Shown here piece after piece: positions 8,146 to 16,328 of a stretch of DNA of 59,879 nucleotides (position 1 is the stretch's first letter; every line of letters begins with the position of its first letter). A program made the translations under genes and the position numbers. The stretch lies in the NCBI GenBank assembly GCA_019423755.1, contig JAHZAU010000013.1:1-59879 (forward strand), written 5' to 3'. The stretch comes from Oscillospiraceae bacterium. Lineage in GTDB: Bacteria; Bacillota; Clostridia; Oscillospirales; Ruminococcaceae. Below the pieces are notes generated by a model, which was not told the DNA's origin, searched no databases, and saw nothing but the letters and a program-made list of their open reading frames with translations.

Positions 8146-8175
8146 AAGCCTCCCAGGACGCTGGGAGGCTTTTTT
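8146..8175 (+). terminator. Intrinsic terminator of the alpha operon
   Basis: Perfect 11-base arms AAGCCTCCCAG (8146-8156) and CTGGGAGGCTT (8161-8171) around a 4-base loop are followed by a run of T. It lies 133 bases after the rplQ stop. Confidence 0.9.
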
Positions 8176-8190
8176 GTATCCAGACGCAGA

Positions 8191-8240
8191 AAAATCCCGG
8201 CCCTTTTTCCCGCAAGTAGGGGAGAAAAGGCCGGGATTTT
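8191..8240 (-). terminator. Terminator-like inverted repeat after the membrane protein gene
   Basis: AAAATCCCGGCC (8191-8202) and GGCCGGGATTTT (8229-8240) are perfect 12-base arms. On the minus strand the second arm ends in a short T run, suiting termination of the 8260-8928 transcript. The plus-strand polarity also works weakly. Confidence 0.7.
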
Positions 8241-8259
8241 GTAATATTTCGTAAGGATA

Positions 8260-8928
8260 TTACGAAAGGGAGGGGGATTTGCTGCGGCAGGCGTCCTGAT
8301 AGCCCATCCAGACGATCCATACATAGGCCAGGGTCTTGGGGATCATCAAGGTGCCCACCAGCGGGTAGGTGTCGGAGAAGAGCACCACCGGCAGGTAGAA
8401 GCCGAAGCTCAAAGTCACCGCCAGCCAAAGCAGACGGAAGGGGTCGCCGGGGCGGCGGGCCTTCTGCCAGAACAGCACGATGATCAGCAGGCCCAGCAGG
8501 GAAAAGGGGACGTTGCGGATAATCCCCCAGGAAAGGGGCTGCACCGGGCTGAGCCACTGGTTCTGCGGGAAGAGGCAGAGGGCGATGCGCACCACAGCCA
8601 GTACCCAGGCAGCCAGGGTCAGGGAGCGGGAGTCGGAGCGGTAACGCTTTTTCCAGACGTAGAACAGCATGAGGTAGAAGATGGTCATGGTCACCGAGGT
8701 CACCGCCTTGCCGAAGCCCAGGGGAGCGGCATAGGCCTCCAGGCCGCCGTGCAGCAGGCCCCAGGAGCGGGGCACCAGGTGGAAGGCGTCGCCGCAGCCC
8801 AGCACAATGGCCATCCAGCCGAAGAGACGCTGCTGGGGCAGGCTAGCCCGCTGCAGGATGCGCACGCCCAAGAACAGGACGCCGCCCAGGTAACAGATGT
8901 CGAACAGAGTTTCCATAATCGCTTGCAT
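8260..8928 (-). CDS. Multi-pass membrane protein of unknown function
   Basis: I do not recognise a named family. The 222 residues form about seven hydrophobic segments (roughly 5-22, 36-52, 70-92, 104-122, 137-155, 167-187, 193-212) separated by short basic loops such as WKKRYRSDSR and WQKARRPGD. The ATG at 8928 follows AAGGAGG by ten bases. It lies 21 bases after the stop of a TetR regulator in the same direction, so the two are almost certainly one operon and the regulator probably controls this protein. A transporter-like or sensor role is possible, but no signature supports a choice. Confidence 0.85.
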   Translation of the reverse strand: MQAIMETLFDICYLGGVLFLGVRILQRASLPQQRLFGWMAIVLGCGDAFHLVPRSWGLLHGGLEAYAAPLGFGKAVTSVTMTIFYLMLFYVWKKRYRSDSRSLTLAAWVLAVVRIALCLFPQNQWLSPVQPLSWGIIRNVPFSLLGLLIIVLFWQKARRPGDPFRLLWLAVTLSFGFYLPVVLFSDTYPLVGTLMIPKTLAYVWIVWMGYQDACRSKSPSLS

Positions 8929-8949
8929 GGAAGATTCGCCTCCTTGTGT

Positions 8950-9528
8950 TTACTGGGAGGGCGAGGGGGGAAGCAGCAGGCGGCGCAGCAGTTCCAGCAG
9001 GAAGTCGGGGGATTCCTGGCCCTGCCGCAGGGCGGTCAGGGTGTTTTCAAAGAGGAAATCCACAAACGCTTCCCGGGAGAAGGCCCCCTGCCACAGCTGG
9101 GGCGCAATGCGCGGGTCGCGCTGCAGCATCATCTCCAGCATACGGCGGATGCGGCCGAAGCAGTCCTGCTCCAGCTGCCGCCCCCGCTGCCGGGCGTCGG
9201 GGTCCACCAGGGCCAGCTGCGGCAGCCAGCTTTCCTCAAAGCAGGAAAGGCTGCGGTACAGGATGCCGTACATCTTCCGGTAGCTGGAAAAGAAGTCTTC
9301 CAGGGAAAGGTGGGCCAGCTCCTCGTGGGAGAAGGCCTGCTGCCAGTAGTCCTGCACCACCGCGGCCACCAGCTCGGCCTTGGTGGGGAAATAGTTGTAT
9401 ACCGAGCCCACGCTGACGCCGCAGGCCGCCGCCACCGAGCGGATGTTCAGCTGCCCGAGGCCCGATTCCCGGGCCAGGCGGCAGGCCTGTTCCAGCAGCT
9501 GCTGGCGGCTGATCTTACAGGTGTTCAT
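8950..9528 (-). CDS. TetR/AcrR family transcriptional regulator
   Basis: A 192-residue repressor-type protein. The N-terminal helix-turn-helix is clear: LEQACRLARESGLGQLNIRS, then VAAACGVSVGSVYNYFPTKA (about 28-47), the TetR signature. The remainder is helical and variable, as expected for a ligand-binding and dimerisation domain. The ATG at 9528 is chosen because GGAGGTG lies 7 bases upstream, while an earlier in-frame ATG at 9552 would put that site inside the gene. A palindrome between the promoter and the start suggests autorepression. It leads an operon with the membrane protein. Confidence 0.93.
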   Translation of the reverse strand: MNTCKISRQQLLEQACRLARESGLGQLNIRSVAAACGVSVGSVYNYFPTKAELVAAVVQDYWQQAFSHEELAHLSLEDFFSSYRKMYGILYRSLSCFEESWLPQLALVDPDARQRGRQLEQDCFGRIRRMLEMMLQRDPRIAPQLWQGAFSREAFVDFLFENTLTALRQGQESPDFLLELLRRLLLPPSPSQ

Positions 9529-9545
9529 CCTCGCACCTCCAAAAA

Positions 9546-9558
9546 TGAACATAGTTCA
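9546..9558. promoter_or_regulatory. Candidate TetR operator (palindrome)
   Basis: TGAAC TAT GTTCA is a perfect 5+3+5 palindrome lying between the -10 box and the start codon of the TetR gene. Its position would let a bound repressor block transcription initiation. Confidence 0.6.
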
Positions 9559-9565
9559 GAAATAA

Positions 9566-9593
9566 AGTATATCATCTTTTGCCCGTTTGTCAA
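9566..9593 (-). promoter_or_regulatory. Promoter of the TetR operon
   Basis: On the minus strand TTGACA (9593-9588) and TATACT (9571-9566) are separated by 16 bases, a strong sigma-A-type promoter. The -35 box abuts the terminator of the preceding kinase gene. Confidence 0.8.
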
Positions 9594-9594
9594 G

Positions 9595-9623
9595 AAAAAG
9601 CCCCCTCCCAAAGGGGAGAGGGC
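9595..9623 (-). terminator. Intrinsic terminator after the HexNAc kinase gene
   Basis: On the minus strand GCCCTCTCC and GGAGGGGGC form a 9-base stem with one wobble, followed by TTTTT. It ends the AraC-nucleotidyltransferase-kinase operon directly before the TetR promoter. Confidence 0.8.
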
Positions 9624-9631
9624 AGGGAAAG

Positions 9632-10741
9632 TTATTTCGAGTACTTGCGCACCACCGCAGCCATCTGGTCCCAGCAGGCTTCCATGTCGGAAACCAGCTT
9701 GAACTGGGTGCGGGCGCGGTCCAGGTTCTGGCCTGGGCGCTGGGTGTGGAAGTAGTGGTCCCCTTCCAGATAGTCGGTGAGGAAGCGGATGCCGCATTCC
9801 AGGGTCATGAGTTTGGCGCCCCAGGGCAGGTATTCCAGCTCCGCCGGGGTCAGCGCGCCGCCTGCGCCCTCTAGGAAGCCCTTGGTGTAGATATCGAAGA
9901 GCTCCAGGTCGAAGTTCACCTTGGAAAGGTCCGGCTCGTCCTCGGCGCTGTGGTTGGCGCCAAAGCGGATGGAATCGCCGAAGTCGTTGATGGACAGGCC
10001 GGGCATGACGGTATCCAGGTCGATGACGCAGATGGCCTTGCCGGTGGCGTTGTCAAAGAGGACGTTGTTGAGCTTGGTGTCGTTGTGGGTCACCCGCAGG
10101 GGCAGGCGGCCCTCCTCCAAGGCGTCCACGCAGACGTGGCAGTCCGCTTCGTGGGCCAGGGCAAACTGGATCTCCGGCTGGCAGTCCTTGGCGCGGCCCA
10201 GGGCGTCGGCTTCCAGCGCCTTGGTAAAGAGGGCGAAGCGGTTGGCGGTGTGGTGGAACTTGGGGATGATCTCGTGGAGGGTCTCGGCGGGGAAGTCGCA
10301 GAGCATCTGCTGGAAGTGGCCGAAAGCCTGGGCAGAAGCGTAGAACTGCTCCGGGGTCTCCACCGCCTGCAGGCAGAAGCTGTCCTCGATGAAGGAGAGC
10401 ACCCGCCAGCAGCGATCTTCTTCGTCCAGGAAGTAGTTTTTGCCGTCCTTGGCCGGGATCACCGAAAGGGCCTCCCGGCGGGGGTCGCCGCCGGTGCGGG
10501 CGATCTTTTCCTGCAGGAAGGCGGTGACGTGGGACATATTCTCCATCAAAGCCACGGGGTCGTGGAAGGCGGCGTTGCTGATGCGCTGAAGGATAAAGTG
10601 GTTTTTGCCGGCGGGGGCGTCGGTGACCACCAGGAAGGTGTCGTTGATGTGTCCCTGGCCGTAACGCTGGAAGGAAAGGACCGGCGCGCCGAAGTCAAAG
10701 GCGGCCAGCGCAGAGGACAGGTGGGTCTCGGCATTACTCAT
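9632..10741 (-). CDS. nahK: N-acetylhexosamine 1-kinase-like phosphotransferase (APH fold)
   Basis: A 369-residue kinase of the aminoglycoside-phosphotransferase fold. The catalytic loop reads VTHNDTKLNNVLFD (HxDxxxxN) and the metal-binding VIDLDTVMPG follows. The N-terminal lobe has YGQGHINDTF like NahK. In Bifidobacterium NahK/LnpB phosphorylates GlcNAc or GalNAc at C1. The GH112 phosphorylase in the divergent arm makes the same role likely here: trapping the HexNAc released from galacto-N-biose or lacto-N-biose. ATG 10741 has GGAGG upstream, two bases from the nucleotidyltransferase stop. Substrate assignment is inference. Confidence 0.82.
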   Translation of the reverse strand: MSNAETHLSSALAAFDFGAPVLSFQRYGQGHINDTFLVVTDAPAGKNHFILQRISNAAFHDPVALMENMSHVTAFLQEKIARTGGDPRREALSVIPAKDGKNYFLDEEDRCWRVLSFIEDSFCLQAVETPEQFYASAQAFGHFQQMLCDFPAETLHEIIPKFHHTANRFALFTKALEADALGRAKDCQPEIQFALAHEADCHVCVDALEEGRLPLRVTHNDTKLNNVLFDNATGKAICVIDLDTVMPGLSINDFGDSIRFGANHSAEDEPDLSKVNFDLELFDIYTKGFLEGAGGALTPAELEYLPWGAKLMTLECGIRFLTDYLEGDHYFHTQRPGQNLDRARTQFKLVSDMEACWDQMAAVVRKYSK

Positions 10742-10743
10742 TG

Positions 10744-11670
10744 TTATTTTTCCTCCCATAAATACGCAGGATATTGGCCCTCGGCGGTCATTTGGGCCAG
10801 AGCGGCCACCACCTGGGGATGGTCTTCCTTATAGGTGACGCCGTACCAGCGGTCCTGGCTGCGCAGCATCTGCACCTGGGCGCGGTCCTCGTCGATGAGG
10901 GCGCTGACCACGCTGGGCAGGAAGTATTCGCCCTTGAGCGGGTTTTCCACCAGAGCTTTGTCCAGGAAGGCGGGCAGGCGGTCTTCCAGCTCCTTGAGGA
11001 AGCTGTGGTTGAAGCCCCACAGGTTCATGGAAACCGGGGTGCTGCCGTCCAGGGGGTGCCAGGTCTCGCCGCCGTCCTCGGTGTAGCGGGCGTGGTCGCC
11101 GTCCTTTTCGATGCGGGTGCGCTCGGTGACCGAAAGCAGGTGGTCCTGCTCGTCCACCTGGCAGACGCCGCGGGCCACCGAGCCGTGCTCGGTGACGGTG
11201 TTGCGCAGGGGATAGCTGACCATGGCGTACTGGTAGCGCTCGTTGTCGGGGTGCTGGGACAGGTAGTTGTACAGCACCTCAAAGGCGTGGGGGCCGTAGT
11301 AGTCGTCGGCGTTGATCACCGCGAAGGGGCCGTCGATGATGCGGCGGGCAGCCAGGATGGCGTGGGCAGTGCCCCAGGGTTTTTCCCGGCCTTCGGGGAC
11401 GGTGTAGCCGGCCGGCAGGTCGTCCAGCTGCTGGAAGGCGTAGCGCACCTCCATCACCTGGGAGAGACGGTCGCTGATGGCCTTGCGGAAGGCGTCCTCG
11501 ATCTCGTGCTTGATGATAAAGACCACCGTCTCGAAGCCGGCGCGCCGGGCGTCATAGATGGAATAGTCGATGATCAGCTCGCCGTGGGGGCCGACGGGGT
11601 CGATCTGCTTGAGACCTCCGTAGCGGCTTCCCATACCGGCGGCCATAACGACCAAAACGGGTTTGTTCAT
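10744..11670 (-). CDS. Sugar-1-phosphate nucleotidyltransferase (probable UDP-HexNAc pyrophosphorylase)
   Basis: A 308-residue NTP-transferase-fold protein with the N-terminal nucleotide-binding motif VVMAAGMGSRYGGLKQ (about 7-22) and the metal-binding Asp in VINADDYYG near 118. It resembles UTP-dependent glucose-1-phosphate or HexNAc-1-phosphate uridylyltransferases. It lies two bases before the kinase, a pairing analogous to AmgK (anomeric sugar kinase) with MurU (uridylyltransferase) in Pseudomonas. I infer that it turns the kinase product HexNAc-1-phosphate into UDP-HexNAc. A strict UDP-glucose pyrophosphorylase role for the galactose arm is the main alternative. GAGGAGGTAAC precedes the ATG. 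Confidence 0.8.
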   Translation of the reverse strand: MNKPVLVVMAAGMGSRYGGLKQIDPVGPHGELIIDYSIYDARRAGFETVVFIIKHEIEDAFRKAISDRLSQVMEVRYAFQQLDDLPAGYTVPEGREKPWGTAHAILAARRIIDGPFAVINADDYYGPHAFEVLYNYLSQHPDNERYQYAMVSYPLRNTVTEHGSVARGVCQVDEQDHLLSVTERTRIEKDGDHARYTEDGGETWHPLDGSTPVSMNLWGFNHSFLKELEDRLPAFLDKALVENPLKGEYFLPSVVSALIDEDRAQVQMLRSQDRWYGVTYKEDHPQVVAALAQMTAEGQYPAYLWEEK

Positions 11671-11769
11671 GGATGTTACCTCCTCGATGCCGCCGAGGGA
11701 GCCCGGCGGGATGGCAGTTTTAAAATGAAAAAGTAGGGAACGGCGGGGTCTGCTTTGCCGGGGCAGCGG

Positions 11770-12606
11770 TCATTCCGGACTTTGGGTGTGCTGTTTGCGG
11801 TATTCCACCGGGCTGATGCCTTCGGCGCGGCGGAAGCTTTGGGAAAAATAGCTGGGGGAAGAAAAGCCCAGCATGTGGGCGATCTGGGAGAGGGAATGGT
11901 TGGTGTGCTCCAAAAGGTACTGGCTTTCCCGGATGCGCCGCTCATTTAAATAGTTGATGGGGGAGATGCCGAACTCCTTGCGGAAGGTGTGGGACAGGTA
12001 GTACTTGTTGACGTGGATGTGTTCGGCCAGCTGGTCCAGGGTAAGCGGTTCGTCGAAGTGTTCGTCGATGTAGCGGCGGACGGCGGCACATTCCTTGTTG
12101 GCCCGCTGCACCGGCACGGCGTTGATGGCGTAGCCGGTGTGGCGCTGGAGCTTGGCCAGCAGCACAGCGAACAGGTGGCCGCAGACCACCTCCCAGTTGT
12201 CCGGCTGGGTCTGGGCCTCATGGAGCAGCTCCCGCAGGTAGAAGAGGATCTCGTCCCGAAATTCGCGGTAGTTCAGGATGGTGTAGGGGGTGGAGTGGCT
12301 GTCTTCGCCGCGGAAGGTCAGGCCGTTGATGCCCAGCACGATATATTCCAAGGGGTTGGCGGGGCGGCTGGTCTCGGTGTGCTCCACGTTGGGGTTGATG
12401 ATGATCAGGTCGTCGCTGCCCACCGGGATGACCTCCCCGTCCACATGAAACTCCCCGATGCCGCAGACACAGTAAAACAGCTCGGTGCAGGCGTGGGTAT
12501 GAGGGGCGGAGTGCCAGTCCAGCCCATATTGGGAAGCCGACACATAAAGCAGATGGTTTGAGTCGGAGGCAGCGGTGTTTTGAAAGAGGTAGCGATCGGT
12601 ACTCAT
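11770..12606 (-). CDS. AraC family transcriptional regulator
   Basis: A 278-residue regulator with an N-terminal cupin-like sensor domain (HTHACTELFYCVCGIGEFHV, about 37-56) and a C-terminal double helix-turn-helix. The latter includes LTLDQLAEHIHVNKYYLSHT and the signature IAHMLGFSSPSYFSQSFRRA around 245-264. ATG 12606 is chosen because GGGAGGGACC directly precedes it; an earlier in-frame ATG at 12648 lacks a site. It is transcribed away from the sugar ABC/GH112 operon and probably activates it in response to an imported sugar. The gene leads an operon with the nucleotidyltransferase and kinase. Confidence 0.92.
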   Translation of the reverse strand: MSTDRYLFQNTAASDSNHLLYVSASQYGLDWHSAPHTHACTELFYCVCGIGEFHVDGEVIPVGSDDLIIINPNVEHTETSRPANPLEYIVLGINGLTFRGEDSHSTPYTILNYREFRDEILFYLRELLHEAQTQPDNWEVVCGHLFAVLLAKLQRHTGYAINAVPVQRANKECAAVRRYIDEHFDEPLTLDQLAEHIHVNKYYLSHTFRKEFGISPINYLNERRIRESQYLLEHTNHSLSQIAHMLGFSSPSYFSQSFRRAEGISPVEYRKQHTQSPE

Positions 12607-12686
12607 GGTCCCTCCCAAATACTTTCGTGATGTGAAGCGGAACAGCAAAATATATAAAACGGGTAGTCTTTGCCAGTTGCGAATCC

Positions 12687-12715
12687 ATTATAGCAAGTGT
12701 GGAAGAGAAATACAA
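12687..12715 (-). promoter_or_regulatory. Promoter of the AraC-led operon
   Basis: On the minus strand TTGTAT (12715-12710) and a consensus TATAAT (12692-12687) are separated by 17 bases. The start codon is about 80 bases downstream. Confidence 0.65.
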
Positions 12716-12728
12716 GCGCAACTTATCC

Positions 12729-12841
12729 TGGGTGGACTTCTTTTTGTTTTTACTTAGATACAAATATCCGTTCACAATTTGTGTAAGTCGTACACAAAAA
12801 AATTCCACCCATTGGGCACTTGATAACAAAGATGCACAAAA
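12729..12841. promoter_or_regulatory. Candidate AraC-family operator cluster between divergent promoters
   Basis: Three CACAA-containing motifs lie at 12773 (inside the palindrome CACAATTTGTG), 12793 and 12835, spaced 20 and 42 bases, close to whole helical turns. An 8-base inverted repeat TGGGTGGA (12729-12736) and TCCACCCA (12804-12811) overlaps the same zone. The right-most copy lies 36 bases upstream of the SBP -35 box, where an activator could act. Confidence 0.45.
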
Positions 12842-12876
12842 GACAAGATTTCTAAAATGGAAAGCAAAAAAACCGG

Positions 12877-12904
12877 TTGAAAGAACGGATGGAAAAGATA
12901 TACT
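12877..12904 (+). promoter_or_regulatory. Promoter of the sugar ABC/GH112 operon
   Basis: TTGAAA (12877-12882) and TATACT (12899-12904) are separated by 16 bases, about 90 bases before the lipoprotein start. The leader contains a short hairpin CTCCC AGC GGGAG. Confidence 0.65.
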
Positions 12905-12993
12905 ATCATTAGGCGAGGGAAACCGGCGCTCCCAGCGGGAGGCCCCTTTCCCCAAGAAAATGAGACCATTTGTTCCATTTAGGAGGTTTTGTA

Positions 12994-14388
12994 ATGAAAA
13001 AGGCACTGAGCTTGCTGCTGGCAGCAGCAATGGCAATGGGCATGTTCGCCGGCTGCGGCAGCTCCGCTCCCGCTGAGGAAGGCACCACCGAAGCTCCGGC
13101 AGAAGGCACCACCACCGAAACCACCGAGGAAGCACCCGCTGAGGGTTCCCAGGTGCTGAAGGTTGCTGCAATCGAGACCGCTTACGGCCCCGGTATGTGG
13201 AGCGCCATCGAAAAAGCATTTGAAGCCAGCCACGAAGGCGTGGATGTTCAGCTGACCGTAGACCGTAACCTGGAAGATGTCATCGGCCCCGGCATGAAGG
13301 CTGGCGACTATCCGGACGTTGTCCATCTGGCAGTCGGCCGTGCAGCTGCTCTGACCGAGACCCTGACCAAAGAAAAAGCCCTGGAAGACATGACCGACGT
13401 CCTGTCCATGACCGTTCCCGGTGAGGACGTGACCGTTGGCGAAAAGATCATCCCCGGTTTCACCGACACTTCCGTTACCAACCCCTACGGCGACGGTAAG
13501 ACCTACCTGATGCCCATGTTCTACAGCCCCTGCGGCCTGTTCTACAACGCCGGCCTGATGAAGGAAAAGGGCTGGGAAGTTCCCACCACCTGGGACGAGA
13601 TGTGGGAGCTGGGCGAAAAAGCCAAAGCAGAAGGCATCTCCCTCTTCACCTATCCCCATGCTGGTTACTTTGACGCTTTCTTCTACGCTCTGCTGAACGA
13701 AGCAGGCGGCCCCGAGTTCTTCGATAAGGCTACCCACTACGAAGAAGGCATCTGGGATACCCCCGAAGCCACCCAGGTATTTGATACCATCACCAAACTG
13801 TGCTCCTACACCGAGCCCACCACCCCCGCAAACGCCAACAACGACAACTTCGCTAAGAACCAGCAGCTGGTCATCGACGGACAGGCTCTGTTTATGCCCA
13901 ACGGTACTTGGGTTGTCGGCGAGATGGCTGCCTCTACCCCCGAAGATTTCGAGTGGGGCTTCATGGCTCTGCCGGCTCTGACCGAGGGCGGCGACCGTTA
14001 CAGCTACACCTTCTTTGAGCAGATCTGGGTACCCGCTGGTGCACAGAACAAAGACCTGGCCAAAGAGTTCGTAGCCTTCCTGTACTCCGACGAAGCAGCG
14101 AAGATCTTCATCAATGAGCATGCCGAGGGCGAAAGCATTGCCGTTCAGCCCATCACCGGCCTGACCGATGACCTGGACGAGGCCAACCAGCTGTTCTACT
14201 CCGTATATGACAACGGTGCGAAAGCTGCTATGGGTGCCTTTGCTTCCACCGCTCCGGTCGAGGGCGTTAACACCAACGATGCCGTCTTCCAGCCCATCAA
14301 CTCCCTGGTGACCGGCGACAAGACCCAGGCCGATTGGGTCAACTCCGTCAAGGCCGCCAGCGACGCGCTCCGTCCGGCTCTGCAGTAG
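12994..14388 (+). CDS. Extracellular sugar-binding lipoprotein of an ABC importer
   Basis: A 464-residue family 1 solute-binding protein. The signal peptide MKKALSLLLAAAMAMGMFAG is followed by the lipobox cysteine at 21 and an acidic Thr/Glu-rich linker. The mature domain has typical features such as AGDYPDVVHLAVGR and a C-terminal hinge region. The genes downstream (two MsmF/MsmG-type permeases and a GH112 phosphorylase) make a beta-1,3-galactosyl-N-acetylhexosamine disaccharide the likely ligand, which is inference. ATG 12994 is set by AGGAGGTTTTGTA. A terminator follows, so this gene is expected to be expressed above the permeases. Confidence 0.9.
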   Translation: MKKALSLLLAAAMAMGMFAGCGSSAPAEEGTTEAPAEGTTTETTEEAPAEGSQVLKVAAIETAYGPGMWSAIEKAFEASHEGVDVQLTVDRNLEDVIGPGMKAGDYPDVVHLAVGRAAALTETLTKEKALEDMTDVLSMTVPGEDVTVGEKIIPGFTDTSVTNPYGDGKTYLMPMFYSPCGLFYNAGLMKEKGWEVPTTWDEMWELGEKAKAEGISLFTYPHAGYFDAFFYALLNEAGGPEFFDKATHYEEGIWDTPEATQVFDTITKLCSYTEPTTPANANNDNFAKNQQLVIDGQALFMPNGTWVVGEMAASTPEDFEWGFMALPALTEGGDRYSYTFFEQIWVPAGAQNKDLAKEFVAFLYSDEAAKIFINEHAEGESIAVQPITGLTDDLDEANQLFYSVYDNGAKAAMGAFASTAPVEGVNTNDAVFQPINSLVTGDKTQADWVNSVKAASDALRPALQ

Positions 14389-14446
14389 TTTCGACGCTCA
14401 GCCAACCATGATCCTTGGTGGTTGCGAACCGAATAACCGGTAGTCC

Positions 14447-14485
14447 AGAACGGTGAGCAGAACAACGGCTCACCGTTCTTTTTTT
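14447..14485 (+). terminator. Terminator between the binding protein and permease genes
   Basis: AGAACGGTGAGC (14447-14458) and GCTCACCGTTCT (14468-14479) are perfect 12-base arms, followed by seven T. Partial readthrough would give high binding-protein and lower permease expression. Confidence 0.88.
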
Positions 14486-14516
14486 CATCCGATACGAAAA
14501 AGGGGAGATGGAATTT

Positions 14517-15407
14517 ATGTCGAGCAAAGAAAAAGGCAGAGGCCGCTTTATCGCCCTGTGCCTGACCCCGGCTGTGGTGCTGTTCATCATCTTTATGGTG
14601 ATCCCCACCTTTAACGTATTCCGCATGTCCTTGTACAAGTGGGGCGGCTATTCCCCCAACAAGGAGTTTGTGGGCCTGCAAAACTTCAAGACCCTGTTTG
14701 GCGACCCGAAATTCTGCCAGTCCTTCCAGAACACCCTGCTGCTCATCGTGGTGGTGACCATCGTCACCTTCGCCTTTGCGCTGGTGTTCGCCGGTATCCT
14801 CACCCGGGAAAACATCAAGGGGCAGAACTTCTTCCGCGTGGTGTTCTACATCCCGAACATCCTGTCGGTGGTCATTATCTCGGCCATCTTCAGCGCCATT
14901 TATGACCCCAACCGCGGTATGCTCAACAGCATCCTCATGCTCTTTAACCCGGAAAACAAGGTCCTTTGGCTGGGCGACCAGAAGATCGTTATCTTCAGCT
15001 TGGCCGGCGCCATGATCTGGCAGGCCATCGGTTACTACATGGTCATGTACATGGCCAGTATGTCCTCCATCGACATCAGCCTTTACGAGTGCGCCAACCT
15101 GGAGGGCGCTTCCCGCATCCAGCAGTTCTTCCAGATCACCATCCCGCTGATCTGGACCAACATCCGCACCACCCTGACCTTCTTCATCATTTCCTCCATC
15201 AACCTGTCCTTCCTGTTCGTCAAGGCCATGACCTCCGGCGGACCGGACGGCAGCACCGAGGTATTCCTCAGCTACATGTACAAGCAAGCCTACACCAACT
15301 CCTCCTATGGCTACGGCATGGCCATCGGCGTAGTGGTATTTCTGTTCTCGTTTGCGCTGTCCGCCGTGGTCAACGCGGCTACCAAGCGCGAACCGCTGGA
15401 ATTCTAA
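14517..15407 (+). CDS. Sugar ABC transporter permease (MsmF/MalF type)
   Basis: A 296-residue inner-membrane permease with six hydrophobic segments. The cytoplasmic EAA loop that docks the ATPase reads YECANLEGASRIQQFFQITI (about 195-214). It pairs with the next gene to form the channel for the binding protein upstream. The start at 14517 (MSSKEKGRG) is preferred over an in-frame ATG at 14508 because GGGGAG is only two bases from the latter. No ATPase gene is in this cluster. Such CUT1 importers commonly share an MsmK-type ATPase encoded elsewhere, which is the likely case here. Confidence 0.92.
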   Translation: MSSKEKGRGRFIALCLTPAVVLFIIFMVIPTFNVFRMSLYKWGGYSPNKEFVGLQNFKTLFGDPKFCQSFQNTLLLIVVVTIVTFAFALVFAGILTRENIKGQNFFRVVFYIPNILSVVIISAIFSAIYDPNRGMLNSILMLFNPENKVLWLGDQKIVIFSLAGAMIWQAIGYYMVMYMASMSSIDISLYECANLEGASRIQQFFQITIPLIWTNIRTTLTFFIISSINLSFLFVKAMTSGGPDGSTEVFLSYMYKQAYTNSSYGYGMAIGVVVFLFSFALSAVVNAATKREPLEF

Positions 15408-15422
15408 AAGGAGGGAGCATCT

Positions 15423-16310
15423 GTGGAAACCAAAAAGACCTCTGGAGGGGAACGCATCTACCGCGCGTTCATCTATCTGTGCCTGGCGCTGCTGGCCATC
15501 AGCATCCTGGTGCCGGTGGGCTGGGTGTTCATGGCTTCGCTGAAGGAAAACAGCGAGTTTATGGGCAATCCCTGGGCTCTGCCGGCCGGCCTGCACTGGC
15601 AGAACTTCACCGACGCCTGGACCAAGGCCCGCATGGGCGAGTACTTCTTTAACTCGGTAGCAGTGACCGCCCTGGCGCTGGTCATCCTGCTGGTGGTGGC
15701 TCTGCCTGCGGCTTACGTGCTGGCCCGGTACCGCTTCCGCGGAAGCAAGTTCTGGAACACCATGTTCATGGGCGGCCTGTTCATCAACGTCAACTACATC
15801 GTTGTGCCCATCTTCCTCATGTTCGTGGAAGGCGATAAGGTGCTGCGCCCGGTGCTGGGTCACAGCTTCTTCCTCAACAACATCTTCATGGTGGCGCTGG
15901 TTTACGCCGCCACCGCCCTGCCGTTTACCATCTACCTGCTCAGCGGCTACTTTATGACCCTGCCCAAGGCTTATGAGGAAGCCGCTTATGTGGACGGCGC
16001 CAGCTACTTCACCACCATGGTGCGGATCATCATGCCCATGGCCAAGCCTTCCATCATCACCGTGATCCTCTTTAACTTCCTGTCCTTCTGGAACGAGTAC
16101 ATCATCGCCATGACCATGCTCACCGACCCCAACGGCGGCAAGACCCTGCCGGTGGGCCTGATGAACCTGATGAAGGCGCAGAACGCCGCCGCCCAGTACG
16201 GCCAGCTGTACGCCGGCTTGGTGATGGTCATGCTGCCCACCTTGATCCTGTACATCTGCGTTCAGAAGAAGCTGACCCAGGGCATGACGCTGGGCGGCCT
16301 GAAGGGTTAA
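15423..16310 (+). CDS. Sugar ABC transporter permease (MsmG/MalG type)
   Basis: A 295-residue permease with six hydrophobic segments and the EAA loop YEEAAYVDGASYFTTMVRII (about 184-203). It starts with GTG at 15423 behind GGAGGGAGC, 15 bases after the first permease, so the two are co-translated and form the heterodimeric channel. The N-terminal segment ALLAISILVPVGWVFMASLK is typical of MalG-like subunits. Substrate is inferred from the downstream GH112 gene. Confidence 0.92.
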   Translation: METKKTSGGERIYRAFIYLCLALLAISILVPVGWVFMASLKENSEFMGNPWALPAGLHWQNFTDAWTKARMGEYFFNSVAVTALALVILLVVALPAAYVLARYRFRGSKFWNTMFMGGLFINVNYIVVPIFLMFVEGDKVLRPVLGHSFFLNNIFMVALVYAATALPFTIYLLSGYFMTLPKAYEEAAYVDGASYFTTMVRIIMPMAKPSIITVILFNFLSFWNEYIIAMTMLTDPNGGKTLPVGLMNLMKAQNAAAQYGQLYAGLVMVMLPTLILYICVQKKLTQGMTLGGLKG

Positions 16311-16328
16311 GCCGAAAGGAGAGCCGAC

